DNA of 64,000 bases from CAVPTL01 sp963794415 (lineage in GTDB: Bacteria > Actinomycetota > Thermoleophilia > Gaiellales > JAICJC01). The position numbers were made by a program, and so were the translations under genes. Each line of letters opens with the position of its first letter. Position 1 is the first letter of the stretch. Below, piece by piece: positions 26,860-35,027 of this stretch. Below the pieces are notes generated by a model. That model saw only the letters and a program-made list of their open reading frames with translations, was not told the DNA's origin and did not search any database. Location of the stretch: positions 310,001-374,000 of the forward strand of contig CAWCDI010000004.1 of assembly GCA_963794415.1 (NCBI GenBank), read 5' to 3'.

Positions 26860-27972
26860 TCAGCGGGGCAGTGAGACGTCGAAGCGGGAGCCCACACCGG
26901 GGCTGCTGGTCGCCTCGATCCGGCCGCCCAGCGCCTCCACGATCCGCTGCGCCAGCGCGAGGCCCAGGCCCGAGCCGCCTGCCGAGCGGGCCTCGTCGGC
27001 CCGCCAGAAAGGCTCGAACACCCGCGGCAGCTGGTCGGGCGAGATGCCCTCGCCGTTGTCCTGCACCGCCACGTTGAGCCCGTCCGGCCCGGTCTCGGCC
27101 TCGATCCGCACCCGGCCGCCCTCCGGCGTGTAGCGCACGGCGTTATCGACCAGCGTGTGCACCACGCGCGAGAACCGCGGCGAGCAGAGCTTCGCGCCCG
27201 CATCGCCGAGCGCCGAATCGATGGTGATGCTGCGCGCCGCCGCGGCAGGCTCGGCCAGATCCACCGCGCGCTGGACTGCTTCGGAGAGCGGGATCATCCT
27301 GGCGTCCTCCGCGAACCCCGCCGCGTCGATGCGGGCAAGCTCGAACAGGTCATCCACCATCTCCACCAGGCGCATCGTCGAGATGAGCATCTCGTCGCTG
27401 TAACGCCGCACCGTGACGGGATCCTCCACCACCCCGTCGGAGATCGCCTCGGCCATCGCGCGCAGGTTGGCAAGCGGCGTTCGCAGGTCGTGTGAGATCG
27501 ACGTCATCAGATCGCGCCGCTCGGCCTCGATCCGCCGCTCGGCCACGAGCGCCTGCGAGAGGCGCTCGGCAGCGGCGTCGAACGCTGCCCCCAGCATCTG
27601 CAGCTCCGGCCCCGCGTGGACGTCACCGGCCCGCGCGTCGAGCTGGTTTGCGCCGAGGTTCTGAGCGGTCGCCACCAGCCGGCCGATGGCATTGGTGGTG
27701 GTGCGCGCGACGATCATCGCCGCGGCGACTCCGGCTCCCAGCGAGTAGACCGCGACCAGGATCAGCGGCCCCCACTCGCCGGCGGTGACCACCATGAAGT
27801 AGTTCAGCACCACCACGTCCACCACCGTCACGAGCGATGCGGCAGCGGCGATCGCGATCATCGAGTAGATCAGCCGGGTGTGGCTCACGAACGTCCGCGC
27901 CACCATCGCCGAGACGATCATCGCGACGGTGATCGGCCCCAGCAGCTCGAGTGCGCGCCAGACGCTGCTCAC
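26860..27972 (-). CDS. Sensor histidine kinase (second system)
   Basis: A 370-residue kinase. Membrane helices at about 13-30, 36-58 and 66-90 leave little external domain, so it may sense within the membrane. HAMP-like linker, then HisKA with His161 (SISHDLRTP) and ATPase domain (VDNAVRYTPEGG, DNGEGI, GGSGLGLALAQR). The start is a GTG at 27972 that overlaps the response-regulator stop (GTGA); longer readings are inside that gene. Cognate regulator is directly upstream. tRNA-Val lies just downstream. Confidence 0.92.
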   Translation of the reverse strand: MSSVWRALELLGPITVAMIVSAMVARTFVSHTRLIYSMIAIAAAASLVTVVDVVVLNYFMVVTAGEWGPLILVAVYSLGAGVAAAMIVARTTTNAIGRLVATAQNLGANQLDARAGDVHAGPELQMLGAAFDAAAERLSQALVAERRIEAERRDLMTSISHDLRTPLANLRAMAEAISDGVVEDPVTVRRYSDEMLISTMRLVEMVDDLFELARIDAAGFAEDARMIPLSEAVQRAVDLAEPAAAARSITIDSALGDAGAKLCSPRFSRVVHTLVDNAVRYTPEGGRVRIEAETGPDGLNVAVQDNGEGISPDQLPRVFEPFWRADEARSAGGSGLGLALAQRIVEALGGRIEATSSPGVGSRFDVSLPR

Positions 27973-28658
27973 GGCTCGAACCGGTATCCCACGCCGCGCA
28001 CGGTCACCAAGTGGCGCGGGCACGACGGATCGAGCTCGATCTTCTCGCGGAGCCGGCGCACGTGCACCGTGACCGTCTCGCTGGCCCCCGTCCACAGGTA
28101 GCCCCACACCGCGCTCAGGAGCTCGGGCCGCGAGAACGCCTTGCCAGGCTGCTCGGCCAGCATCACCAGGAGCTCGTACTCCTTGAGCGTCATGTGCAGC
28201 ACATCGCCGCCGAGCGTCACCTCGTGGCGTATGCGATCGATGCGCACTGCCCCGAACTCGAGCGGCCCGTCGCCCGGCCTCCCGGGTGCGCGCCGGAGCA
28301 CCGCGTTCACGCGCGCCACCACCTCGCGCGGCGAGTACGGCTTCACGACATAGTCGTCGGCGCCCAGGTCGAGGCCCTCGATGCGCTCCTGCTCGGACAC
28401 CTTCGCCGACAGGATGATGACGGGAGTCTCGCCGCCCGAGCGCACCGAGCGGAGCACCTCCAGGCCGCTCACCCGCGGCAGCATGAGGTCGAGCACGATC
28501 ACGTCGGGAGAGCTCTGCTCGACCATCCGAAGCGCCTCGGCGCCGTCGGCGGCCTCCGCCACATCGAATCCGTCCCGGACGAGATACCGCGACAGCACGT
28601 CGCGCACGATCGGCTCGTCATCGACTACCAGCACCCGTCTCATCACCATGTCGTCCAC
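27969..28658 (-). CDS. OmpR-family response regulator (second system)
   Basis: Receiver with Asp13-Asp14 and phospho-acceptor Asp57 (VIVLDLMLPRVSG), then winged helix ending VTVRGVGYRF; 229 residues. The GTG start at 28658 has GGAGG seven bases upstream. Its first 16 bases overlap the end of the upstream membrane-protein gene, so the three genes (membrane protein, regulator, kinase) appear to form one unit. Target genes unknown. Confidence 0.93.
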   Translation of the reverse strand: MDDMVMRRVLVVDDEPIVRDVLSRYLVRDGFDVAEAADGAEALRMVEQSSPDVIVLDLMLPRVSGLEVLRSVRSGGETPVIILSAKVSEQERIEGLDLGADDYVVKPYSPREVVARVNAVLRRAPGRPGDGPLEFGAVRIDRIRHEVTLGGDVLHMTLKEYELLVMLAEQPGKAFSRPELLSAVWGYLWTGASETVTVHVRRLREKIELDPSCPRHLVTVRGVGYRFEP

Positions 28659-29959
28659 AGGAACACCTCCACCGTTACAGCCTGGAGCGCAAGGAGCCCG
28701 ATCATCACCGTCGCTGCATTCGCGCGCCGCGGCAGATATGCAGCCGCCGCGAGCGCCGCGAGCGGGATCATGAAGAGCCAGATCCGCTCGACCTCACCCT
28801 TGGTATACCCACCAAGCGCGGCGAGCAAGATGATGAGCGCAAGGCCCCACGCCTCGGCGGATCGCTGCCGCAGCGCGATTCCCAGGCCGAAGAGGATCGG
28901 AAGCCCCAGGCCGACGAGAAACGCCGCCACGTCCCCGAAGATCCAGAAGCCGGTGGGCCGGTGCATCGCGTCGCTCCCGGGGCCGTTCAGATAGCGGTGG
29001 TTGGTGGCCCGAAACGCGCCGATCAGGTCGTAGCCGAGCACCACGCGGAGCGCCAGGTAGATGCCCAGCGTCACCACCGCGGCGCACACCAGCGCGCGTA
29101 TGGCCACCGCCGCCGAGCGCCGCCGCCAGAGCACCACCGCACCCCAGACGGGGACGGCGACCAGCGCATAGGACATGAACGAGCAGAGCCACACGAACCC
29201 GCCGCCCAGCCAGAAGCGGCCGCGCGCGATCACCACGAGCGTCGCCACCGCCACGGTGGCGAACACCGCGTCCATCGACGTTGCGCTCTCGATGATCGCT
29301 GCCGGGGCGAAGGCCGCGAAGAGGGCCGCGAGGCGCGCCGTCTGGCGGTCGTGATCCAGCGCGCGGGCGAGCAGAAAGGTGAGCGGCGCGACCAGCGTGC
29401 CAACCACGATCACGAAGGTCGCCAGCGGCCACGCGCCGCCCAGGCCGACGTCGTTCAGCGAGATGGCGATGAGGCTCGGCCCCGGCGGATGCCCGGCCGA
29501 ATGTGTCGGCAGGCTCGGCACGAGCGCCGCGAACCGCTCCAGGAAGCGGATCGGGTCGTGCGTGACCCGCCGCACGGTGGTGAGGTACTCCTGGCCGCCC
29601 TCCAGGCCGGTGAAGGGGCCGATCCACTCGTCGGGCCCGCGGCGGATCATGTTGACGGCCAGGTGCACCACCAGCGCGACCCCGAACGCGCCCGCCATGA
29701 ACCAGCGGTCGGAGCGCGCGGCGTACAGCCGCCGGGTGCCGGCCACGCACCCTGCCACCACCACGACGGCGGGGAGCGCCCACCAGCTGAGGCGCAGCTT
29801 CGGGAAAAGGAAGAACGGCGCCCACGGCATCCCCAGATGCCGGTGCGAGTGCCCGTAGGCGCCCACCACCACGATGAAGGCGATCAGCGCGAGACCGGGG
29901 AGCAGCACCCCGATCCGGGGCCACGCGCGAGCCGACTGATCTACCGCTTCATGCTGCAT
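28643..29959 (-). CDS. Polytopic membrane protein, GT-C glycosyltransferase-like
   Basis: About 438 residues with ten or more hydrophobic helices. The loop THSAGHPPGPSLIAISLND, with its His-Pro-Pro-Gly, resembles an acceptor or donor loop of GT39/GT87-like enzymes that use polyprenyl-linked sugars; an acidic ERIWLFMIP segment near the end fits too. The family is uncertain. ATG at 29959 is preferred because upstream in-frame Met codons approach the divergent gene's promoter. It overlaps the response-regulator gene, suggesting an envelope-related function under or alongside that system. Confidence 0.68.
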   Translation of the reverse strand: MQHEAVDQSARAWPRIGVLLPGLALIAFIVVVGAYGHSHRHLGMPWAPFFLFPKLRLSWWALPAVVVVAGCVAGTRRLYAARSDRWFMAGAFGVALVVHLAVNMIRRGPDEWIGPFTGLEGGQEYLTTVRRVTHDPIRFLERFAALVPSLPTHSAGHPPGPSLIAISLNDVGLGGAWPLATFVIVVGTLVAPLTFLLARALDHDRQTARLAALFAAFAPAAIIESATSMDAVFATVAVATLVVIARGRFWLGGGFVWLCSFMSYALVAVPVWGAVVLWRRRSAAVAIRALVCAAVVTLGIYLALRVVLGYDLIGAFRATNHRYLNGPGSDAMHRPTGFWIFGDVAAFLVGLGLPILFGLGIALRQRSAEAWGLALIILLAALGGYTKGEVERIWLFMIPLAALAAAAYLPRRANAATVMIGLLALQAVTVEVFLWTTW

Positions 29960-29965
29960 GCAGCA
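29952..29965. promoter_or_regulatory. Perfect palindrome over start codon
   Basis: TGCTGCATGCAGCA is a perfect 14-base palindrome covering the proposed start codon of the minus-strand membrane-protein gene. It could be an operator, or chance if the true start is further upstream. Confidence 0.3.
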
Positions 29966-30009
29966 CCCAAGGTAGCCCAGCCCCCGCGCCATGAAGCAAA
30001 GTGTTTCTG

Positions 30010-30036
30010 CGCTTGTAATGTTGGCGAGCACAAGCG
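30010..30036. promoter_or_regulatory. Inverted repeat upstream of PLP enzyme
   Basis: Arms CGCTTGT (30010-30016) and ACAAGCG (30030-30036) with a 13-base spacer, ending 16 bases before the ATG of the PLP enzyme. Spacing suits a dimeric regulator or a leader hairpin; nothing identifies the partner. Confidence 0.35.
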
Positions 30037-30052
30037 TGCATACAGTGGCTCC

Positions 30053-31117
30053 ATGCGAGATTCCGACATGCTGTCCTCTGCGCTCGTGCGCTCATCCGTC
30101 CACCGGATCGGCGACACCTGGGAGTACGGCCGCATGGCCAACCCCACCGTCGATGCGGTCGCCCGCCGGCTCGCCGAGCTGGAGCACGCGCCGGCCGCGA
30201 CGCTGCTGGGATCAGGCACCGCCGCGATCGTCTGCGCCCTGCTCAGCACCACGCCGCCTGGATGTCAGATCGTCGCGGCCCGCGAGATCTGCGCAGACGC
30301 CCACCGCGTGCTCACCACCGTGATGCCGCAGCTGGGCCGCTCGGTCACGTTCGTGGCAGTGACAGACCTCGACGGCTGGGCCGATGCGCTCGCACTGCCT
30401 GCGGCGGTGACCGCCTACGTCGAGTCGGTCTCCAACCCCACTCTGCGCGTGGCCGAGATTGACCTGCTCGCCGCCTGCGCCACCGCCCACGGCGCGCGGC
30501 TCGTCGTCGACGCGACCGCCGCAACGCCCGTCTGCCAGCGCCCGCTCACGCTCGGCGCGCACCTCGTGGTGCACTCCGCAAGCAAGTACCTGAACGGCCA
30601 CTCCGACGTGATCGCCGGGGTGGTCTGCGGCTGCCCGGCGTCGATCGACGGCGTGCGCGAGGCACAGATCGGCCTGGGCGCACAGCTCGATCCTGCGGCG
30701 GCATCGCTCCTCGAGCGCGGCCTGAAGACCCTGGACGTGCGCATGGCCCGCCACGACGAGAGCGCCCAGGCCGTGGCCGGGATGCTCGCGGGCGATTCGC
30801 AGGTTGAGTGGGTACGCCGGCCGCGGCACCGCCTGCTGAGCGCCGGCACCGGCCTGATCGCGCTGAAGCCCCGCGCCGGCATCAACCCCGAGCTCATGCT
30901 CGTAGGCCTGCAGCTCGTGCGCGCAGCACCAACATTCGGGGGCACGGAGAGCCTCGCGTATGCGCCGCACGCCGATGCCCGGGCCGACCGCGACTGGCTG
31001 GCGCACGTGGACGACGGCCTCATCCGCATCTCGGTGGGGCTCGAGCCGAGCGCCGAGATCGCGGCCGATCTGATCCAGGCGCTCGAGACCGCCGGCGCGG
31101 AGGTCGCAGCGCGATGA
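30053..31117 (+). CDS. Cys/Met metabolism PLP-dependent enzyme (copy 2)
   Basis: A 354-residue paralogue of the enzyme at 15.6-16.8 kb, shorter at the N-terminus. PLP lysine in HSASKYLNGHSD, preceded by VDATAATP. GTESLAYAPHAD replaces the usual GGVES-SHP segment, and DGLIRISVGLEP ends the family pattern. Likely a C-S lyase or synthase, but the reaction is not assignable. It heads a tightly packed run of five genes ending in a molybdopterin oxidoreductase and a small membrane protein. Its stop overlaps the next ATG. A 718-residue open reading that contains it is mostly antisense to the upstream gene. Confidence 0.85.
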   Translation: MRDSDMLSSALVRSSVHRIGDTWEYGRMANPTVDAVARRLAELEHAPAATLLGSGTAAIVCALLSTTPPGCQIVAAREICADAHRVLTTVMPQLGRSVTFVAVTDLDGWADALALPAAVTAYVESVSNPTLRVAEIDLLAACATAHGARLVVDATAATPVCQRPLTLGAHLVVHSASKYLNGHSDVIAGVVCGCPASIDGVREAQIGLGAQLDPAAASLLERGLKTLDVRMARHDESAQAVAGMLAGDSQVEWVRRPRHRLLSAGTGLIALKPRAGINPELMLVGLQLVRAAPTFGGTESLAYAPHADARADRDWLAHVDDGLIRISVGLEPSAEIAADLIQALETAGAEVAAR

Positions 31118-31758
31118 TCGACGTGATCCTGCCGGTGCTGGACGAGGCCGAGGCGCTGCCCTGGGTGCTCGGCCGCATGCCCGAGGGCTACCGCGCGATC
31201 GTCGCCGACAACGGCTCGACCGACGGCTCGGGCGACATCGCCCGCGGCCTCGGTGCGTTGGTGGCAGACGAGCCGCAGCCAGGCTTCGGCGCCGCCTGCT
31301 TCGCCGGACTGACCGCGGCCACTGCACCGATCGTGTGCTTCATGGACTGCGACGGCTCGCTCGATCCGCACGACCTCCCGCTGGTCGCAACGCCGCTCGC
31401 CGACGATCGGCTCGACCTGGTGCTGGGAGCGCGCGCGCCTGCTGCCGGCGCGTGGCCCGTCCACGCCCGGCTCGCAAACCGCGTGATTGCCTCTCGCCTC
31501 CGCCGCCGGCTGGGGGTCTCGCTCACCGACCTCGGCCCGATGCGGGCCGCCCGCCGTGAGCCGCTCGTCGCGCTCGGCCTGGTGGATCGCCGGTTCGGCT
31601 GGCCGCTCGAGATGGTGGTGCGGGCCGCCGACGCCGGCTGGCGGGTTGGGGAGGTGCCGGTTCCGTACCACCCCAGGCGGGGTGGCGAGTCGAAGGTGAC
31701 CGGCAGCTGGCGCGGCTCGCTGAAGACCATGAAGGACATGTCGCGGGTGCCGATGTGA
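31114..31758 (+). CDS. Glycosyltransferase family 2 protein
   Basis: A 214-residue GT-A enzyme: VILPVLDEAEALPWVL, VADNGSTDGSGDIA and the metal-binding CFMDCDGSLDP. It lacks membrane helices, unlike polyprenol-phosphate mannosyl transferases that carry them. Start ATG overlaps the PLP enzyme stop and its stop overlaps the next gene. The pairing with a DUF2064 enzyme is a recurrent one (rSAM/selenodomain-associated transferases 2 and 1), although no radical SAM gene is present here. Confidence 0.85.
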   Translation: MIDVILPVLDEAEALPWVLGRMPEGYRAIVADNGSTDGSGDIARGLGALVADEPQPGFGAACFAGLTAATAPIVCFMDCDGSLDPHDLPLVATPLADDRLDLVLGARAPAAGAWPVHARLANRVIASRLRRRLGVSLTDLGPMRAARREPLVALGLVDRRFGWPLEMVVRAADAGWRVGEVPVPYHPRRGGESKVTGSWRGSLKTMKDMSRVPM

Positions 31759-32378
31759 GCACGCTCATCGTGCTGGCAAAGGAGCCGCGGCCGGGTCACA
31801 GCAAGACCCGCCTCACGCCGCCGCTCAGCCCCGCCGAAGCCGCCGAGGTCGCCGAGGCGGCGCTTCGCACCACGCTCGCCGCTGCCCGGGCATGCTCGGC
31901 CCAGCGGCTGGTGCTGGCACTCGACGGCGCGGTGGGCGAGTGGCTGGGCGAGGGCTTCGAGGTGATCCCCCAGCGCGGCGCGGGCCAGGCCGAGCGCCTC
32001 GGGGCGGCGTTTGCAGACGTGCCCGGCCCGGCGGTGCTGATCGGCATGGACTCGCCGCAGGTGAGCCCGGAGCTGATCGATCTGGCATTCGCGCGGTTGC
32101 GGCGGCCCCCGCTGGACGCGGTGCTCGGCCCCGCGGCCGACGGCGGCTGGTGGGCAATCGGGATGCGCCGGCCCGACCCGCGGGTATTCCACGGCGTGGG
32201 GATGAGCTCTGACGACACCGGCGAGCGCCAGCTCGCCCGGCTCGGGGAGCTGGGCTTTCGCACGTCGCTCCTGCCGGAGCTGCGCGACGTGGACACCTAC
32301 GACGACGCGCTCGCCGTGGCCGAGATGATCCCGGAGACGCCGTTCGGCCGGCTCGTGAACCGTGCGCTCGTTCTCTGA
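31755..32378 (+). CDS. DUF2064 / TIGR04282-type nucleotidyl-sugar transferase
   Basis: A 207-residue protein of the GT-A fold related to CofC: LIVLAKEPRPGHSKTRL at the N-terminus, VLIGMDSPQVSPELI, LGPAADGGWWAIGM and the final LRDVDTYDDALAV are the family blocks. Members are annotated as transferase 1 of a system with a GT2 partner, encoded immediately upstream. GTG start overlaps the GT2 stop. The product sugar or nucleotide is not known. Its end overlaps the molybdopterin gene by 17 bases. Confidence 0.85.
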   Translation: MSTLIVLAKEPRPGHSKTRLTPPLSPAEAAEVAEAALRTTLAAARACSAQRLVLALDGAVGEWLGEGFEVIPQRGAGQAERLGAAFADVPGPAVLIGMDSPQVSPELIDLAFARLRRPPLDAVLGPAADGGWWAIGMRRPDPRVFHGVGMSSDDTGERQLARLGELGFRTSLLPELRDVDTYDDALAVAEMIPETPFGRLVNRALVL

Positions 32379-33540
32379 GATCTACAAGCCGCTGGAGCCT
32401 CTGCGGCGCGGGCCGATGCGTGAGGGCGCGTTTCACTCGAAGCTCCACCAGGAGCGCATCGCGACGTTTCTGGGGATGGCGCTCGGCGTGTGCTTCACGA
32501 TCTGCTTCATCACCGGGCTGATCAGCCACTTCATCCAGCGCGGGCCGTCGTGGACGCAGGAGGCATGGCCCGCCCACCCGGTGTCGTTCTACCGCGTGAC
32601 CCAGGGCCTGCACGTGCTCACGGGGTGCGTGGCTGTGCCGCTGCTGATCGCCAAGATGTGGGTCGCCTATCCCAAGCTCTACGAGTGGCCGCCGGTGCGC
32701 GACCCGCTGCATGGAGTCGAGCGGCTGGGACTCGTGGCGCTGGTCGGCGGCGCGATCTTCCAGCTCGTCACGGGCGTGCTCAACATCTTCTACTGGTACG
32801 CGTTCCCGTTCTTCTTCCCTTCGGCCCACTACGCCGGCGCCTTCATCGCCATCGGCGGGCTGATCATGCACATCGGCGCGAAATGGGAGGTGGCCCGCCG
32901 GGCACTCGCGGCCGGGCCGGAGCCTGCGGTTGCCCGCACATCCGGCGGCCTCTCGCGCCGCGCGTTCCTCACCGTGATCGGCGCCACCTCGGGGGCGATC
33001 CTCGCCACCACAATCGGCTCGACCACCACCGTCTTCAGCCGCTTCGCGATCCTCGCGCCGCGGCGCGCCGGCGATGGCTCGCAGGGCCTGCCGGTGAACG
33101 GCCTGCCCGGCGCCCACGTCCACAAGCTCGCGAACGACCCGGGCTACACGTTCGAGGTCGGTGGCAGCGTGCAGACACCGCTCGCGCTCGACCTCGCCTC
33201 GCTCGAGGCGCTGCCGCGCACCACGGTGTCGCTCCCCATCTCGTGCGTCGAGGGCTGGAGCACGATGGCGCGCTGGTCGGGCGTGCGGCTGGTGGATCTG
33301 CTCGACCACGTCGGCGCCGACCACGGCGCGCAGGTACGGGTGGAGTCGCTGCAGCCGGGCGGGCTCTACCGCACCTCGACGCTCAACCCCGGCCACGCGC
33401 GAAGCGATCTCACGCTCCTCGCGCTGGAGCTGAACGGCGAGCGGCTGAACCTCGACCACGGCTACCCGCTGCGGCTGATCGCCCCCAACCGGCCCGGCGT
33501 GGAGCAGACCAAGTGGGTCAAGCGGATCGTGATCCTGTGA
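32362..33540 (+). CDS. Cytochrome b561-like / molybdopterin oxidoreductase fusion
   Basis: A 392-residue protein. Four membrane helices (about 37-58, 80-102, 123-147, 158-178) carry His56, His84, His156 and His170, candidate haem b ligands. An internal SRRAFLTVIGATSGAI segment at 198-213 looks like a Tat-type signal or further helix, followed by a sulfite-oxidase-type Moco domain with the Mo-ligand Cys295 in SCVEGWS. In E. coli the comparable functions are separate proteins (MsrQ/MsrP); here membrane and Moco parts are one chain. Substrate unknown. GTG start overlaps the previous gene; the next gene overlaps its stop. Confidence 0.82.
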   Translation: MRSFSEIYKPLEPLRRGPMREGAFHSKLHQERIATFLGMALGVCFTICFITGLISHFIQRGPSWTQEAWPAHPVSFYRVTQGLHVLTGCVAVPLLIAKMWVAYPKLYEWPPVRDPLHGVERLGLVALVGGAIFQLVTGVLNIFYWYAFPFFFPSAHYAGAFIAIGGLIMHIGAKWEVARRALAAGPEPAVARTSGGLSRRAFLTVIGATSGAILATTIGSTTTVFSRFAILAPRRAGDGSQGLPVNGLPGAHVHKLANDPGYTFEVGGSVQTPLALDLASLEALPRTTVSLPISCVEGWSTMARWSGVRLVDLLDHVGADHGAQVRVESLQPGGLYRTSTLNPGHARSDLTLLALELNGERLNLDHGYPLRLIAPNRPGVEQTKWVKRIVIL

Positions 33541-33956
33541 CCGAGGCCCACCCCCGCAACACGCGCATCATGCTCGCGACGCTGGTCGTGGGCTGGGCGT
33601 TCGTCGGGTTCGGGATCTACGCGATGCTGCACCGCCACATCGATCCGATGACCTTCGCGATCTGGTTCATCGGCGGACTGCTCATCCACGACCTTGTGAT
33701 CGCGCCGCTCGAGTTCGGCACGGGATGGGCGCTTCGCAGGGGCGTGCCGGGGAAGCTCCTGGCGCCGGTTCAGGCCGGGCTGATCGCCTCAGCCATCATC
33801 TTCGCGTTCATGATCCCGTCGCTCTTCGGCCCCGGCAAGACGCCGCTCAATCCGAGCCAGCTACCCAATGACTATCCCCGAAGCCTTGTCATCGTCCTCA
33901 TCGCGGTCTGGGTGGGAGCCCTCGGCTACGGGCTCGCCCGCCGCCGGCGCGCGTAG
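33537..33956 (+). CDS. Small membrane protein, unknown function
   Basis: A 139-residue protein with four predicted helices (about 10-29, 40-58, 78-97, 116-134) and a basic C-terminus RRRRA. It is not recognised. The GTG start shares bases with the stop of the molybdopterin fusion (GTGA), so it is almost certainly co-transcribed and could be a subunit or assembly factor. Its last 96 bases overlap the end of the convergent epimerase gene as annotated. Confidence 0.7.
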   Translation: MTEAHPRNTRIMLATLVVGWAFVGFGIYAMLHRHIDPMTFAIWFIGGLLIHDLVIAPLEFGTGWALRRGVPGKLLAPVQAGLIASAIIFAFMIPSLFGPGKTPLNPSQLPNDYPRSLVIVLIAVWVGALGYGLARRRRA

Positions 33957-34995
33957 CCCGGCAGTCGCGAACTCGGCCATCCCGGCGGCGAACGACCAGC
34001 GCGGGGCAAAACCGAGCTCGGTCTGCGCGCGTAGCGGTGAGGCAACCACATGACGCACATCGCCCAGCCTGAATCGCGGCTCGATCACCGGCTCGAGCTC
34101 GCCGCCGAACGCCCGGCAGAGCTCCGCGGCCATCTCTCCAACCGTCGTGGGCGTGCCACTCGCGACGTTGAACGCTCCCCCTGGCGCGTCTGGGCTCCAG
34201 CGCCAGCGCGACGGACTGGGCCACGTCCGCGACGTGCACGAAGTCGCGCAGCTGGCGGCCATCCTCGTACACCACCGGCGGGCGGCCCGACTCGATCGCG
34301 CTTCGGAAGATGGCCGCGACGCCGGCGTACGGTGTATCGCGCGGCATGCGGGGGCCGTAGACGTTGTGGTAGCGGAGCATCGCGACGGGAAGCCCCAGCT
34401 CCCGCCCGAAGCTGAGGCACAGGTGCTCCTGGTGGAGCTTTGTGGCGGCGTAGACGTTGCGCGGATCTGGTGCGGTGTCTTCGCCGACGGCCACGGGCGT
34501 GAGCGGCCGGCCGCAGCGGCTGCATGCGTGGTCGAACTCGCCGGCCTCGAGCCGCTCGAGCGACCGTGGCCGCACCGGCTGCAAGCCGTGCTCGGCGCAG
34601 GCGCCCGGCGACTCGCCGTAGACGACGCAGCTCGAAGCAAGCACGACCCGGCCCCTGAACCCCGCACGCTCGAGCTGGGTGAGGAGCACCGCGGTGCCCA
34701 GGTCATTGTGCGACACGTACCCGGCGGCGTCCGCGAAGCCCACACCGAGGCCCACCATGGCGGCGTGGTGCGAGACCGCGGTGACGCCGGGGAGCGCCGC
34801 GGCCACCACGGCGGGGTCGCGCACGTCGCCGATGATGTAGTCCGCGGCGGGGTTGCGATAATCCGGCGGGGCGCTGTGGGCCTGCGGATGCAGCCAATCG
34901 AGCACCCGCACGCTCGCGCCCTGCTCGACGAGGACGTCCACCACGTGCGACCCGATGAAGCCGAGGCCGCCCGTGACCAGCGTGACACCTTCCAT
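33861..34995 (-). CDS. NDP-sugar epimerase, probably dTDP-L-rhamnose 4-epimerase type, frame broken once
   Basis: Extended SDR: GGLGFIGS near residues 9-16, SSCVVYGE and YAATK. The insertion with CSRCGRPLTP before PDPRNVYAATK resembles the Cys-containing loop of dTDP-L-rhamnose 4-epimerases. The C-terminal part (GGAFNVASGTPTTVGEM onward) is in a second frame; removing one base of the GGG run at 34192-34194 (CCC on the coding strand) joins the two as EPDAPGGAFNVASG, giving 377 residues. The end overlaps the convergent membrane-protein gene by 96 bases, unusually long for this window. Role in cell-surface glycan synthesis is inferred. Confidence 0.8.
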
Positions 34996-35027
34996 GCGGT
35001 GGTTCTATCAGACTGCCGGGAGTGTCG

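Noticed and set aside
28961..31117. A 718-residue plus-strand reading
   Set aside because: Its first 360 residues are antisense to the GT-C-like membrane protein and Arg/His-rich; only the part from 30053 is a real PLP enzyme.
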